In this document: one piece after another, positions 1 to 6,490 of the stretch
How positions within the stretch are numbered: the first letter of the stretch is position 1
How the letters are laid out: each line of letters opens with the position of its first letter
NCBI GenBank assembly: GCA_904501675.1
Contig: CAJGCL010000042.1
Location: 1 to 15,480 of the forward strand
Origin: Clostridiaceae bacterium
GTDB taxonomy: Bacteria; Bacillota; Clostridia; Oscillospirales; Acutalibacteraceae
Length of the DNA stretch: 15,480 nucleotides
Direction of reading: 5' to 3'
The notes under the pieces: model-generated
What the model was told of the DNA's origin: nothing
The model's input: the letters and a program-made list of their open reading frames with translations, nothing else
The model's database searches: none
Translations under genes and position numbers: made by a program

Positions 1-134
1 CAACCGGTGAAGCCTGCAAGTGCCATTTCAGAAATGCACTGCTCAAATGTGTTTTCTGCTCCAAGGTCAGGCATATCGTCATTTGTCCATGCGATAGGAG
101 CAATACCGAGTTTTACTTTGTTTTTATCAAGCAT
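1..134 (-). CDS. iolE: Inosose dehydratase IolE, N-terminal fragment (cut by window edge)
   Basis: Only the first 44 codons are present; the gene continues beyond base 1. IolE dehydrates 2-keto-myo-inositol (inosose) to 3D-(3,5/4)-trihydroxycyclohexane-1,2-dione, the substrate of IolD. The translated start contains KLGIAPIAWTNDDMPDLG and then an ENTFEQCISEMALAGFTG stretch, which I recognise as the conserved N-terminus of IolE, a TIM-barrel enzyme. Its ATG overlaps the TAA of iolD by one base (TAATG), so translation is probably coupled to iolD. A GAGGA ribosome binding site lies inside the iolD tail, about 7 bases upstream. The family call is confident from the motif and the context; nothing can be said about the metal-binding part of the barrel, which is outside the window. 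Confidence 0.9.
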   Translation of the reverse strand, partial: MLDKNKVKLGIAPIAWTNDDMPDLGAENTFEQCISEMALAGFTG

Positions 135-2047
135 TAGAATTTCCTCGCTTTACTAAGATTTTCTTGTTTATTTTCAAAAGCAGCGTTAACTGACTCTTTT
201 GATGAAGTTGAAGCGATGCCTACGTGCCACCAAGCACCATAACCATCAGTCATTGATTTTGGAAGAACTTTAATATCAATAAGTGTTGAAATATTCTGTT
301 TCTTACTATCGATAAGTGCATCTTCCAATTCTTTTAATGTTGTTGCTGTATATGTCTTAACGCCATAACCTGAAGCGCTTTTTGCAAAGTCGATTGTGAA
401 AATATCACCAAGAAGGTTTCCGTCTTCATCACGTTTGCGGAACTCTGTTGCAAGGTTTCCGATACCGTTGCTCATCTGAAGGTTGTTTATACAACCAAAG
501 CCTGCGTTATCGAAAAGGAGAACGTTAATTTTCTTGTTTTCCTGAATAGATGTAACAAGCTCTGAATGAAGCATAAGGTAGCTACCATCACCGCAGAAAG
601 CGTAAACCTCCTTGTCAGGCTCTGCAAGCTTTGAGCCAAGAGCACCTGCAATTTCATAACCCATACAGGAATAGCCGTATTCCATATTGTAGGAGTAGAG
701 GCTGTCAGTTGTCCACATTCTTTGCATACAACCGGGGAGTGAGCCGGCAGCAGCAACTGCAATTGCATCGTCGTCAATTATTTTTCTGATAAGTGCGAGA
801 GCGGATGTCTGTGTAATTACACCACCGGTTAATTCAACAAACTCAGGTATTGTTTTTTCATATCGTGCTTTTATCAGAGGTTCAAATTCATCATCATATT
901 TATATTCTGAGAGACGAATCATTTCCTCATCCCATGCTTTTTTAGCATCTGCAATTTCAGTTGAGTACGAAGATTTGTAACCCTCAATTGCCTTGCTTAA
1001 AGCGTTTACACCAAGCTTTGCATCGCATACAGCCTTGACTGCACCTAACTTGTATGCATCAAATCTATCTGTGTTTATTGTGATTAATTTTGCATCGGCT
1101 TTGAAAAGAGATTTTGAAGCTGTTGTAAAGTCAGAGAAACGTGTGCCGATACCGATAATTACATCAGCTTCTTTTGCAATAATGTTTGCAGAAAGGTTAC
1201 CTGTAACGCCAACACCACCAAGATTGAGTGGGTGAGAGGAAAGTACGGCTGATTTACCATTTTGTGTTTCTGCAAATGGAATATTGTATTTTTCACAGAA
1301 AGCCTGAACATCGGCGCCTGCCTCTGAATATCTTACACCGCCACCTGCAATAACAAGAGGTTTTTTAGCGGTTTTAATTATTTCAACTATATCAGCAATT
1401 TCATCTTCAGCAGGAGCAATTCTTGTTATTTTATGAACTCTCTTGTTGAAGAATTCTTCAGGATAATCATAGCTTTCACCCTCGACATCCTGAGGGAGAC
1501 AAACACAAACAGCACCTGCGTTTGCGGTATCTGTAAGAGCGCGCATAGCGTTTATCATTGTTGACATCAACTGCTCTGGTCTTACAACTCTGTCCCAATA
1601 TCTGCAAACGGGCTTGTATGCATCGTTTGTTGTAACTGAAAGTGAGTATGGTTGCTCAAACTGTTGTAAAACAGGGTCTGGCTGACGGCAGGCAAAAGTA
1701 TCAGCTGGGAAAAGCAGAAGGGGAACATTGTTTACTGTTGCTGTTGCAGCTGCAGTAATCATGTTTGCTGCGCCAGGACCGATAGATGATGAGCAAGCAA
1801 TGATTTTTCTTCTGTTGTGTTGTTTTGCAAAGCTTGCGGCTACATGAGCCATACCTTGCTCGTTTTTGCCCTGATAAACCCTGAGAGAGCCCGGGTTTTC
1901 ATCGAGAGCCTGACCAAGACCACATACAATTCCATGACCAAATATAGTAAATATTCCATCAACGAATTTAGTTTCTTTTCCGTCAAAGGAAACATACTGG
2001 TTATCAAGGAATTTAACGAGGGCCTGACCCATTGTCATAATAGGCAT
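134..2047 (-). CDS. iolD: 3D-(3,5/4)-trihydroxycyclohexane-1,2-dione hydrolase (ThDP-dependent)
   Basis: IolD hydrolytically opens the inositol ring, turning the trihydroxycyclohexane-dione from IolE into 5-deoxy-D-glucuronate. It is a cytoplasmic thiamine-diphosphate enzyme of the acetolactate synthase superfamily. The 637-residue protein has the expected three-domain layout. The N-terminal pyrimidine-binding domain carries the conserved glutamate at residue 63 (QGKNEQGMAH). A central domain follows, with GGGVRYSEAG near 235. The C-terminal pyrophosphate-binding domain has the GDG motif at 486-488 and the downstream asparagine region around 513-522 (DNAGFGCINN). The length is normal for the family and no lesion is visible. 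The start is supported by AAGGAG about 8 bases upstream. It lies 28 bases after iolB and overlaps iolE by one base, all in the same operon. Confidence 0.96.
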   Translation of the reverse strand: MPIMTMGQALVKFLDNQYVSFDGKETKFVDGIFTIFGHGIVCGLGQALDENPGSLRVYQGKNEQGMAHVAASFAKQHNRRKIIACSSSIGPGAANMITAAATATVNNVPLLLFPADTFACRQPDPVLQQFEQPYSLSVTTNDAYKPVCRYWDRVVRPEQLMSTMINAMRALTDTANAGAVCVCLPQDVEGESYDYPEEFFNKRVHKITRIAPAEDEIADIVEIIKTAKKPLVIAGGGVRYSEAGADVQAFCEKYNIPFAETQNGKSAVLSSHPLNLGGVGVTGNLSANIIAKEADVIIGIGTRFSDFTTASKSLFKADAKLITINTDRFDAYKLGAVKAVCDAKLGVNALSKAIEGYKSSYSTEIADAKKAWDEEMIRLSEYKYDDEFEPLIKARYEKTIPEFVELTGGVITQTSALALIRKIIDDDAIAVAAAGSLPGCMQRMWTTDSLYSYNMEYGYSCMGYEIAGALGSKLAEPDKEVYAFCGDGSYLMLHSELVTSIQENKKINVLLFDNAGFGCINNLQMSNGIGNLATEFRKRDEDGNLLGDIFTIDFAKSASGYGVKTYTATTLKELEDALIDSKKQNISTLIDIKVLPKSMTDGYGAWWHVGIASTSSKESVNAAFENKQENLSKARKF

Positions 2048-2075
2048 TTATATCACTCCTTAAGGATGTTTTTTG

Positions 2076-2843
2076 TTATTTTGTGAGCCATTGATGCTCT
2101 TCTGAAACAAAACGTGTTGTTTTATACCAAGGGTCGTTATCTAAATGGCGAATCATCCAGATGTAGCACATTTCATAACCCGGTGCAACAACCTGCTGAT
2201 GGTCGTTTCCATCAGTTATATACACTGCACTTCCCTGAACACTTTTGTAAACGTTGTCGCCAACGAAAGCAGCACCAAAGCCTTGTGGTTTATCAAACTG
2301 GTAATAGTAAACCTCGGGTTGAGGATGATGATGTGGTGGGTAGCTTGACCAACGACCCGGCTGGTTATAAACCTCGCCGAGAACCATATTTGAGTATGGT
2401 GCATTATCGGGATCAAAAACAGTTGATACTATTCTGTAGCCTGTGCCTTCCCACTGGTCTTTTCCGAAATGCTGATAAAGAATCATATCAGGGGTATAGA
2501 ATACAGGTGAAAACAAAATATCATTATCTGTTTGCTGAATGAGTATTTCAGTTGGTGCATTTGCTTTAATTGTAACCTGAGTTTCTTTTGGCACATGCAA
2601 ACAATATGAAGCTTTTACGAATGGATTTTCTCTCTGCATATTACGAGTCTCACCATTCCATGAAATATCTACATCTCCGTAAAGAATTAAAAAAGCAGTT
2701 TCGTTGTTTTCATCAAATAAAGAGAATGTCTCATCTTTGTTGAAACGTTTTACTTTTATATCCATAAGCATATCTGAATGCTTACCATTCATTTCACAAA
2801 TGATTTTCTCATTATTTGAGTTGAACTCTAAATTTTCAAACAT
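2076..2843 (-). CDS. iolB: 5-deoxy-glucuronate isomerase
   Basis: IolB isomerises 5-deoxy-D-glucuronate to 5-dehydro-2-deoxy-D-gluconate, the substrate of the IolC kinase. The 255-residue protein is a double-cupin enzyme of normal or slightly short length. The C-terminal cupin shows the family signature GRWSSYPPHHHPQPEVYYYQ at about residues 164-181, with histidines 171-173 and Glu177 as likely metal ligands, and a further His215 in GNDHQQ. The N-terminal half is less conserved but keeps the cupin beta pattern (LILYGDVDISW, 52-62). It starts 8 bases after the SanA-like gene. The ribosome binding site is weak (AAAGGA, inside that gene's tail), so coupling to the upstream gene is likely. Family assignment is clear from the motif and from its position beside iolC and iolD. 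Confidence 0.95.
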   Translation of the reverse strand: MFENLEFNSNNEKIICEMNGKHSDMLMDIKVKRFNKDETFSLFDENNETAFLILYGDVDISWNGETRNMQRENPFVKASYCLHVPKETQVTIKANAPTEILIQQTDNDILFSPVFYTPDMILYQHFGKDQWEGTGYRIVSTVFDPDNAPYSNMVLGEVYNQPGRWSSYPPHHHPQPEVYYYQFDKPQGFGAAFVGDNVYKSVQGSAVYITDGNDHQQVVAPGYEMCYIWMIRHLDNDPWYKTTRFVSEEHQWLTK

Positions 2844-2851
2844 ATTATCAC

Positions 2852-3526
2852 TTATCCTTTTGTTAGTTCTCCGCTTGCACTTATTGGTATTGCCTCTCCA
2901 AGGTAAGTTGGTTCAGGCTTTATGATACACCAAACAAAATCTTTGCATCTTGCAAGTGCTTCTCTTGAATTGTTGTAGCTACGCACAAATATATCGTAAT
3001 TGTATTGACCATCAGCACAAACGCCGTATGCATCAAGACCCAACTTGCGAGCATTATATACAGCTCTGTAAAGGTGATATCTCTGCGTTACAATAACCAC
3101 CTTTTTTACCTGAAATACATCTCTGGCGCGGTACATGGATTCATATGTAGAAAAACCTGCATGATCCATGAATACATCATTAGAGGTAGCGCCACATTCA
3201 ACAGCAAAGTTTTTCATAACATTAACTTCGTCATAATCATCTCTACCGTGGTCTCCGCTCATAAGAATTCTGTTTGTACAGCCTGTCTTATAAACTTCAA
3301 CACCTTTATTGAGTCGTTCCTCAAGCATATGGGATGGAGAATCTCCCCATACACCTGCACCCAAAACAAGAACGCAGTCAAAATTCATTTCTGCTGCTTC
3401 ATCAACTGTTAGGAAGTACCTGTTTGAATATTCAAACACACACACGTTTATCAGCAAAGGTATTTGTACAAAAACAAAGCATAAAAGAAGTAAAGCGGAA
3501 ATAAACCTTTTAAACTTCTGTTTCAT
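2852..3526 (-). CDS. SanA-like / DUF218 membrane-anchored protein embedded in the iol operon
   Basis: A 224-residue protein of the SanA/YdcF (DUF218) family. Residues about 8-30 form one hydrophobic segment after a basic start (MKQKFKRF), a signal anchor that should place the rest outside the membrane. The family core is easy to read: VLVLGAGVWGDSPSHMLEER (52-71), MSGDHGRDDYDEVN (89-102), DHAGFSTYESMYRA (121-134) and VIVTQRYHLYRA (144-155). SanA homologues in enterobacteria affect envelope barrier function (vancomycin sensitivity at high temperature), but the biochemical activity of the family is not settled. The gene sits between iolC (4-base gap) and iolB (8-base gap), so it must be transcribed with them. 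A ribosome binding site, GAGG, lies about 8 bases before the ATG, next to the iolC stop. Its presence inside an inositol operon is unusual, and I infer no role in inositol catabolism from sequence. Confidence 0.9.
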   Translation of the reverse strand: MKQKFKRFISALLLLCFVFVQIPLLINVCVFEYSNRYFLTVDEAAEMNFDCVLVLGAGVWGDSPSHMLEERLNKGVEVYKTGCTNRILMSGDHGRDDYDEVNVMKNFAVECGATSNDVFMDHAGFSTYESMYRARDVFQVKKVVIVTQRYHLYRAVYNARKLGLDAYGVCADGQYNYDIFVRSYNNSREALARCKDFVWCIIKPEPTYLGEAIPISASGELTKG

Positions 3527-3530
3527 ATAA

Positions 3531-4547
3531 TTAGCCTCTTGCTACCATTTCACCGTATTCTTCTTTTTCTTTTTTGATGAATTCTTTAACTGCATCAACA
3601 GTTGGCATATCCTGTGAGCAAGCGTGGCTTGCAACGAGCATGGCAGCGGAAGCAGAGCCTAACTCAAGAGCATCCCACATATCCCATCCTTCAAGAATTC
3701 CGTAAAGGAATGCAGAGGCGTATCCGTCTCCACCACCGAAGGATTTAAGCAGTTTAACAGGGAACGGCTTAATTGTGTAACTGTTACTATCATTTGTGTA
3801 AGCAGTCGAACCTTCCTTACCATGTTTAATTATAACAATTTTTGCGTTTTTGCTATGCCAGTAATCTGCACTTGCTTTATCAGTTCCATCGAGAGCTATG
3901 AATTTTTCTGTAAGGTCAAATTCCTCTCTTGAACCAAGAATAATATCAGCTTTTTCAGCAACTGCAGAATAATAAATCGCAATTTCATCATTACTCTTCC
4001 AGTTGTATGCACGGTAGTCAATATCAAAAATAACAGGTATATTATTTTTCTTTGCAATAAGTGTTGCTTTTAAAGCAGCCTCTCTCGAAGGGCTTTCGCA
4101 AAGTGATGTACCTGAAATGAGGAGTGCTTTTCCTCGTTTTATGTAATCTTCATCAATATCTGCAACATCAAGTTTTAAATCAGCAGCTTCATTTCTGTAC
4201 ATTGTGATAGAGCTTTCAGTTTCTGATTTAATTTCTGTAAAAGTAAGACCGATTTTTTCACCATTTGTGCAACGGGTGATGTGTGAACAGTCAATACCCT
4301 CATTCTTAAAGAAGTTTTCAACAAATGTGCCTAATTCATCATCAGATACTCTTGCGAAGAAGCCGCACTTCTTGCCAAGCCTTGAAAGACCAACCGCGAT
4401 GTTAGCAGGTGAACCGCCAAGATATCTTTTAAAAGTGGTGCTCTCTGAAAGCGGGCAGTAGTAGTCAACAGGGTTAAGGTCAACTGCAACTCTGCCTAAG
4501 AGTATCATATCAAACTCTTTTGAGTTATCAAATTCAATGTATTTCAT
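3531..4547 (-). CDS. iolC: 5-dehydro-2-deoxygluconokinase (PfkB family)
   Basis: IolC phosphorylates 5-dehydro-2-deoxy-D-gluconate at O6 using ATP, producing the substrate of the IolJ aldolase. The 338-residue protein is a ribokinase/PfkB fold of normal length. Visible signatures are the N-terminal sugar-binding region (GRVAVDLNPVDYY, 18-30), the first PfkB motif around YLGGSPANIAVGLSRLG (42-58), and the second, FGGGDGYASAFLYG (270-283), with Asp274 as the catalytic base. The motif reads GGGD where many PfkB kinases have GAGD; the glycines of the anion hole are kept, so this should not impair activity. The start is supported by AAGGAG 8 bases upstream, which overlaps the iolJ stop. It lies second in the operon, 12 bases after iolJ. 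Confidence 0.95.
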   Translation of the reverse strand: MKYIEFDNSKEFDMILLGRVAVDLNPVDYYCPLSESTTFKRYLGGSPANIAVGLSRLGKKCGFFARVSDDELGTFVENFFKNEGIDCSHITRCTNGEKIGLTFTEIKSETESSITMYRNEAADLKLDVADIDEDYIKRGKALLISGTSLCESPSREAALKATLIAKKNNIPVIFDIDYRAYNWKSNDEIAIYYSAVAEKADIILGSREEFDLTEKFIALDGTDKASADYWHSKNAKIVIIKHGKEGSTAYTNDSNSYTIKPFPVKLLKSFGGGDGYASAFLYGILEGWDMWDALELGSASAAMLVASHACSQDMPTVDAVKEFIKKEKEEYGEMVARG

Positions 4548-4559
4548 AATAAGCGCTCC

Positions 4560-5399
4560 TTATTTTAAATTTTCCATATTGAATATTTTTATGTGTTTCT
4601 TAACGTTTTCGTAAACAGCATCTGCCATGTTTTGTGAAAGAGTAAAATAGTTTCCGTTTGACTGAGCAGTTTCATAAGATGCTTTTGCAACTGCATCGAA
4701 ACTTGCGGTTGCTATATTTACTTTTCTTATGCCTGTTTTAATACATTCCTGAAAAATTTCAGGAGTAATTCCTGTTCCTCCGTGAAGCACAAGGGGAGTT
4801 GAACAGGTGCTTTTTATTTCGTTTAAAACATCAAGACGGAGTTCAGGCTGAACCTTATAATGCCCGTGAGCATTACCTATTGCAACTGCAAGAGCGTCTA
4901 TTCCGGTTTCTTCACAAAATGTTTTTGCATCATCTGGATTTGTGCTTTTAATTGAGTGTGCTTTTCCGTCGCCCTCGTTGCCACCAACAACACCAAGCTC
5001 AGCTTCAACAGACGCACCATATTCCTTTGCTTTAGAAACAACTTTTTTTGTTAATTCAATGTTTTCCTCAAAAGGAAGTAATGATCCATCAAGCATTACA
5101 GAACTGAAGCCAATTTCAAGGGCGGTTTCAACTGTTTCATAATTTAATCCGTGGTCAAGATGTACACATACATCTACCTTACTGTTTTTTGCTGCGGCAA
5201 CCATCATAGGTCCGATTATTTTTAATGGTGAGGTTGGTAATCTTACCTCGGCAATCTGAATAATGATTGGAGTGTTAAATTCTTCTGCGGCTCTGATTGC
5301 ACCTAAAATCATTTCCATATTTCCAACAGAAAAAGCACCAACAGCAATCTTCTTTTCAGAAGCGTTATCAATCAGTTTTTTTAGCGTAACAATAGGCAT
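4560..5399 (-). CDS. iolJ: Class II aldolase, probably 6-phospho-5-dehydro-2-deoxy-D-gluconate aldolase
   Basis: This is a zinc-dependent class II aldolase (fructose-bisphosphate aldolase / tagatose-bisphosphate aldolase superfamily), 279 residues. Metal and catalytic sites are visible: HLDHG (80-84, Asp82 and His83), VEAELG (131-136), GNAHGHYK (175-182, His178), HGGTG (206-210, His206) and the phosphate-binding KVNIAT (226-231). Sequence alone does not separate IolJ from Fba. Its place as first gene of an operon with iolC, iolB, iolD and iolE makes IolJ the best call: it would cleave the IolC product into DHAP and malonate semialdehyde. The ribosome binding site GGAG is about 9 bases upstream, and a promoter with TTGATT-17-TAGTAT lies 48 bases before the ATG. 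A true glycolytic Fba remains possible. Confidence 0.87.
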   Translation of the reverse strand: MPIVTLKKLIDNASEKKIAVGAFSVGNMEMILGAIRAAEEFNTPIIIQIAEVRLPTSPLKIIGPMMVAAAKNSKVDVCVHLDHGLNYETVETALEIGFSSVMLDGSLLPFEENIELTKKVVSKAKEYGASVEAELGVVGGNEGDGKAHSIKSTNPDDAKTFCEETGIDALAVAIGNAHGHYKVQPELRLDVLNEIKSTCSTPLVLHGGTGITPEIFQECIKTGIRKVNIATASFDAVAKASYETAQSNGNYFTLSQNMADAVYENVKKHIKIFNMENLK

Positions 5400-5446
5400 A
5401 AAACCACTCCTGTAGAAAAAAGTATATGTGAACTGTGTATATAGAA

Positions 5447-5475
5447 ATACTACACCAAATTGAGAAGCAAATCAA
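5447..5475 (-). promoter_or_regulatory. Sigma-A-like promoter of the iol operon
   Basis: On the minus strand, TTGATT (5470-5475) and TAGTAT (5447-5452) are separated by exactly 17 bases. Each box matches the consensus at four of six positions. Transcription would begin near 5440 and give a leader of about 40 bases with GGAG before iolJ. GTGTA and TACAC half-sites (5435-5439 and 5451-5455) flank and overlap the -10 box and could be part of an operator. No catabolite-repression (cre) consensus was seen here. Confidence 0.6.
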
Positions 5476-5537
5476 TATATAATATAATTTTTTATTAAGT
5501 AACATATATAATTTATCATCAAAAATATGGGCAAAAT

Positions 5538-5653
5538 TAACAAGAAAGAAAATAACGAGAGCCGTCCAAATGTGAACGGCTCTCGTTATTTGCGTAAAGT
5601 CATTGGCGTATTAACTTTTACTTAATGTTACCACTCTTTTTTTCTAAAATCAA
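5538..5653 (-). ncRNA. Candidate short RNA unit (promoter-like element plus terminator hairpin)
   Basis: On the minus strand TTGATT (5648-5653), 17 bases, then TAACAT (5625-5630) form a promoter-like pair with the same spacing and the same -35 box as the iolJ promoter. Transcription starting near 5618 would run into the 16-bp hairpin and end near 5538, giving an RNA of about 80 bases with no obvious coding sequence. I do not recognise an RNA family. It could equally be an attenuated upstream promoter of the iol operon, or a chance match in AT-rich DNA. Confidence 0.3.
5550..5591 (-). terminator. Perfect 16-bp hairpin, terminator-like on the minus strand
   Basis: Bases 5550-5565 and 5576-5591 are perfectly complementary (core AACGAGAGCCGT), with a 10-base loop. 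Read on the minus strand the stem is followed by TTCTTTCTTG, a fair U-tail; on the plus strand the tail is TGCGTAAAG, which is poor. It therefore resembles an intrinsic terminator for leftward transcription. It lies upstream of the iolJ promoter, and no annotated gene is transcribed leftward into it. It may insulate the iol promoter or end a short RNA started at the promoter-like element at 5625-5653. Confidence 0.6.
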
Positions 5654-5722
5654 GTAAAAATTAATCGTGATTATTAACAAACTTTTAATAAAATTTTTAT
5701 GCAAACATTCTGTGGTTTTTAG

Positions 5723-5751
5723 TGTAAAAAGTCCAAAAATTGTGGTATTAT
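5723..5751 (+). promoter_or_regulatory. Extended -10 promoter of the YhhN-AlaX-MBL-YgjP operon
   Basis: TATTAT (5746-5751) is preceded by TGG, an extended -10 element (TGnTATTAT). The matching -35 position, 17 bases upstream, is TGTAAA, which is weak, as is usual for extended -10 promoters. Transcription would start near 5757, only about 20 bases before the ATG, just ahead of the AAGGAGAAGG ribosome binding site at 5761-5770. Confidence 0.6.
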
Positions 5752-5776
5752 GTAGTAGTAAAGGAGAAGGATATTT

Positions 5777-6478
5777 ATGACGTATGTTACATTAGCTTTA
5801 GGGCTTATTTTATTAGTTGTTTTTGTTTCTAAAAGAACCGCAAAGGTCACACTTCAGGTGGCTTTTTTGAAGGCTGTGGTAAGTGTTTGTTTTATTCTCA
5901 CAGCACTTTTTGCTATGGTTGAAAATCCTGATTGCCCGAAGCTTGTTGGTGCCCTTGTTGCTGTAGGTGGGGTATGGGGACTTTTAGGTGATATTGCTCT
6001 GGATTTAAAATATGTTTTCTCAAAATACGAGAAAGAATATCTGACGGCCGGTTTCACTTCTTTTGGTGTTGGTCATATTTTTTATATCGCGGCTATGTAT
6101 ATTAACTATGGCTTTAATCTCAAGGCTTTTATCGGTTCATTTGTTGCCGGTTTAGTTTGTGTTGCAATTGTATTTATTGCACAGCCTTTAATGAAGCTTG
6201 ATTATAGAGGGTATAAAAAAACAACAGCAATATATATGTTTGTCCTTGGTTATACTTATGGCATCAGCTCAGGATACGCTATCTTTGATTATTCTTTATC
6301 AGCATTGATTTTTACAATCGGTTTTATTTTATTCCTTGCATCAGACATATTCTTGTCCGGTTTGTATTTTGGTCAGACAGAGAAGAAAAGAACAAGCAGA
6401 CCTGCTATTGTTATAAACCATCTTCTTTATTATTCTGCCCAGTTTATTATTGCAGTAGCATTATTATTCATAAAGTAA
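5777..6478 (+). CDS. YhhN family membrane protein (lysoplasmalogenase-like)
   Basis: A 233-residue integral membrane protein, hydrophobic throughout, with about seven or eight predicted membrane spans. It matches the YhhN/TMEM86 family by the conserved blocks GLLGDIALD (68-76), FTSFGVGHIFYIAAM (93-107), GFILFLASDIFLS (182-194) and NHLLYYSAQFIIA (214-226), the last two holding the family's polar Ser-Asp and Tyr-Tyr-x-x-Gln residues. Animal and some bacterial members hydrolyse the vinyl-ether bond of lysoplasmalogens. Anaerobic clostridia make plasmalogens, so that activity is plausible here but cannot be confirmed from sequence. The start is fixed by AAGGAGAAGG just upstream. It is the first gene of a four-gene operon; alaX follows after 12 bases. 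Confidence 0.88.
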   Translation: MTYVTLALGLILLVVFVSKRTAKVTLQVAFLKAVVSVCFILTALFAMVENPDCPKLVGALVAVGGVWGLLGDIALDLKYVFSKYEKEYLTAGFTSFGVGHIFYIAAMYINYGFNLKAFIGSFVAGLVCVAIVFIAQPLMKLDYRGYKKTTAIYMFVLGYTYGISSGYAIFDYSLSALIFTIGFILFLASDIFLSGLYFGQTEKKRTSRPAIVINHLLYYSAQFIIAVALLFIK

Positions 6479-6490
6479 GGATTTATAAAT

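Larger units (their letters stand above)
5400..5776. other. Divergent intergenic region between iolJ and the YhhN-family gene
   Basis: This is the only gene-free stretch longer than 300 bases (377 bases). From left to right it holds the iolJ ribosome binding site and promoter, an AT-rich tract (about 5470-5520), the 16-bp hairpin (5550-5591), a second leftward promoter-like pair (5625-5653), a TAATC-GT-GATTA inverted repeat around 5663-5674, and the rightward promoter before 5777. No open reading frame with a plausible start was seen in it. Confidence 0.8.

Noticed and set aside
2114..2542. A 142-codon open frame on the plus strand opposite iolB
   Set aside because: It is antisense to a clear IolB with intact cupin motifs, and its residues match no family.
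5400..5520. A catabolite-control (cre) site near the iolJ promoter
   Set aside because: No stretch fits the TGWAARCGYTWNCW pattern, so carbon repression through CcpA is not supported by the local sequence.
5550..5591. The 16-bp hairpin as a terminator or riboswitch for the rightward YhhN operon
   Set aside because: The plus-strand tail lacks a U-run, the rightward promoter lies about 130 bases downstream of it, and no riboswitch core was recognised.
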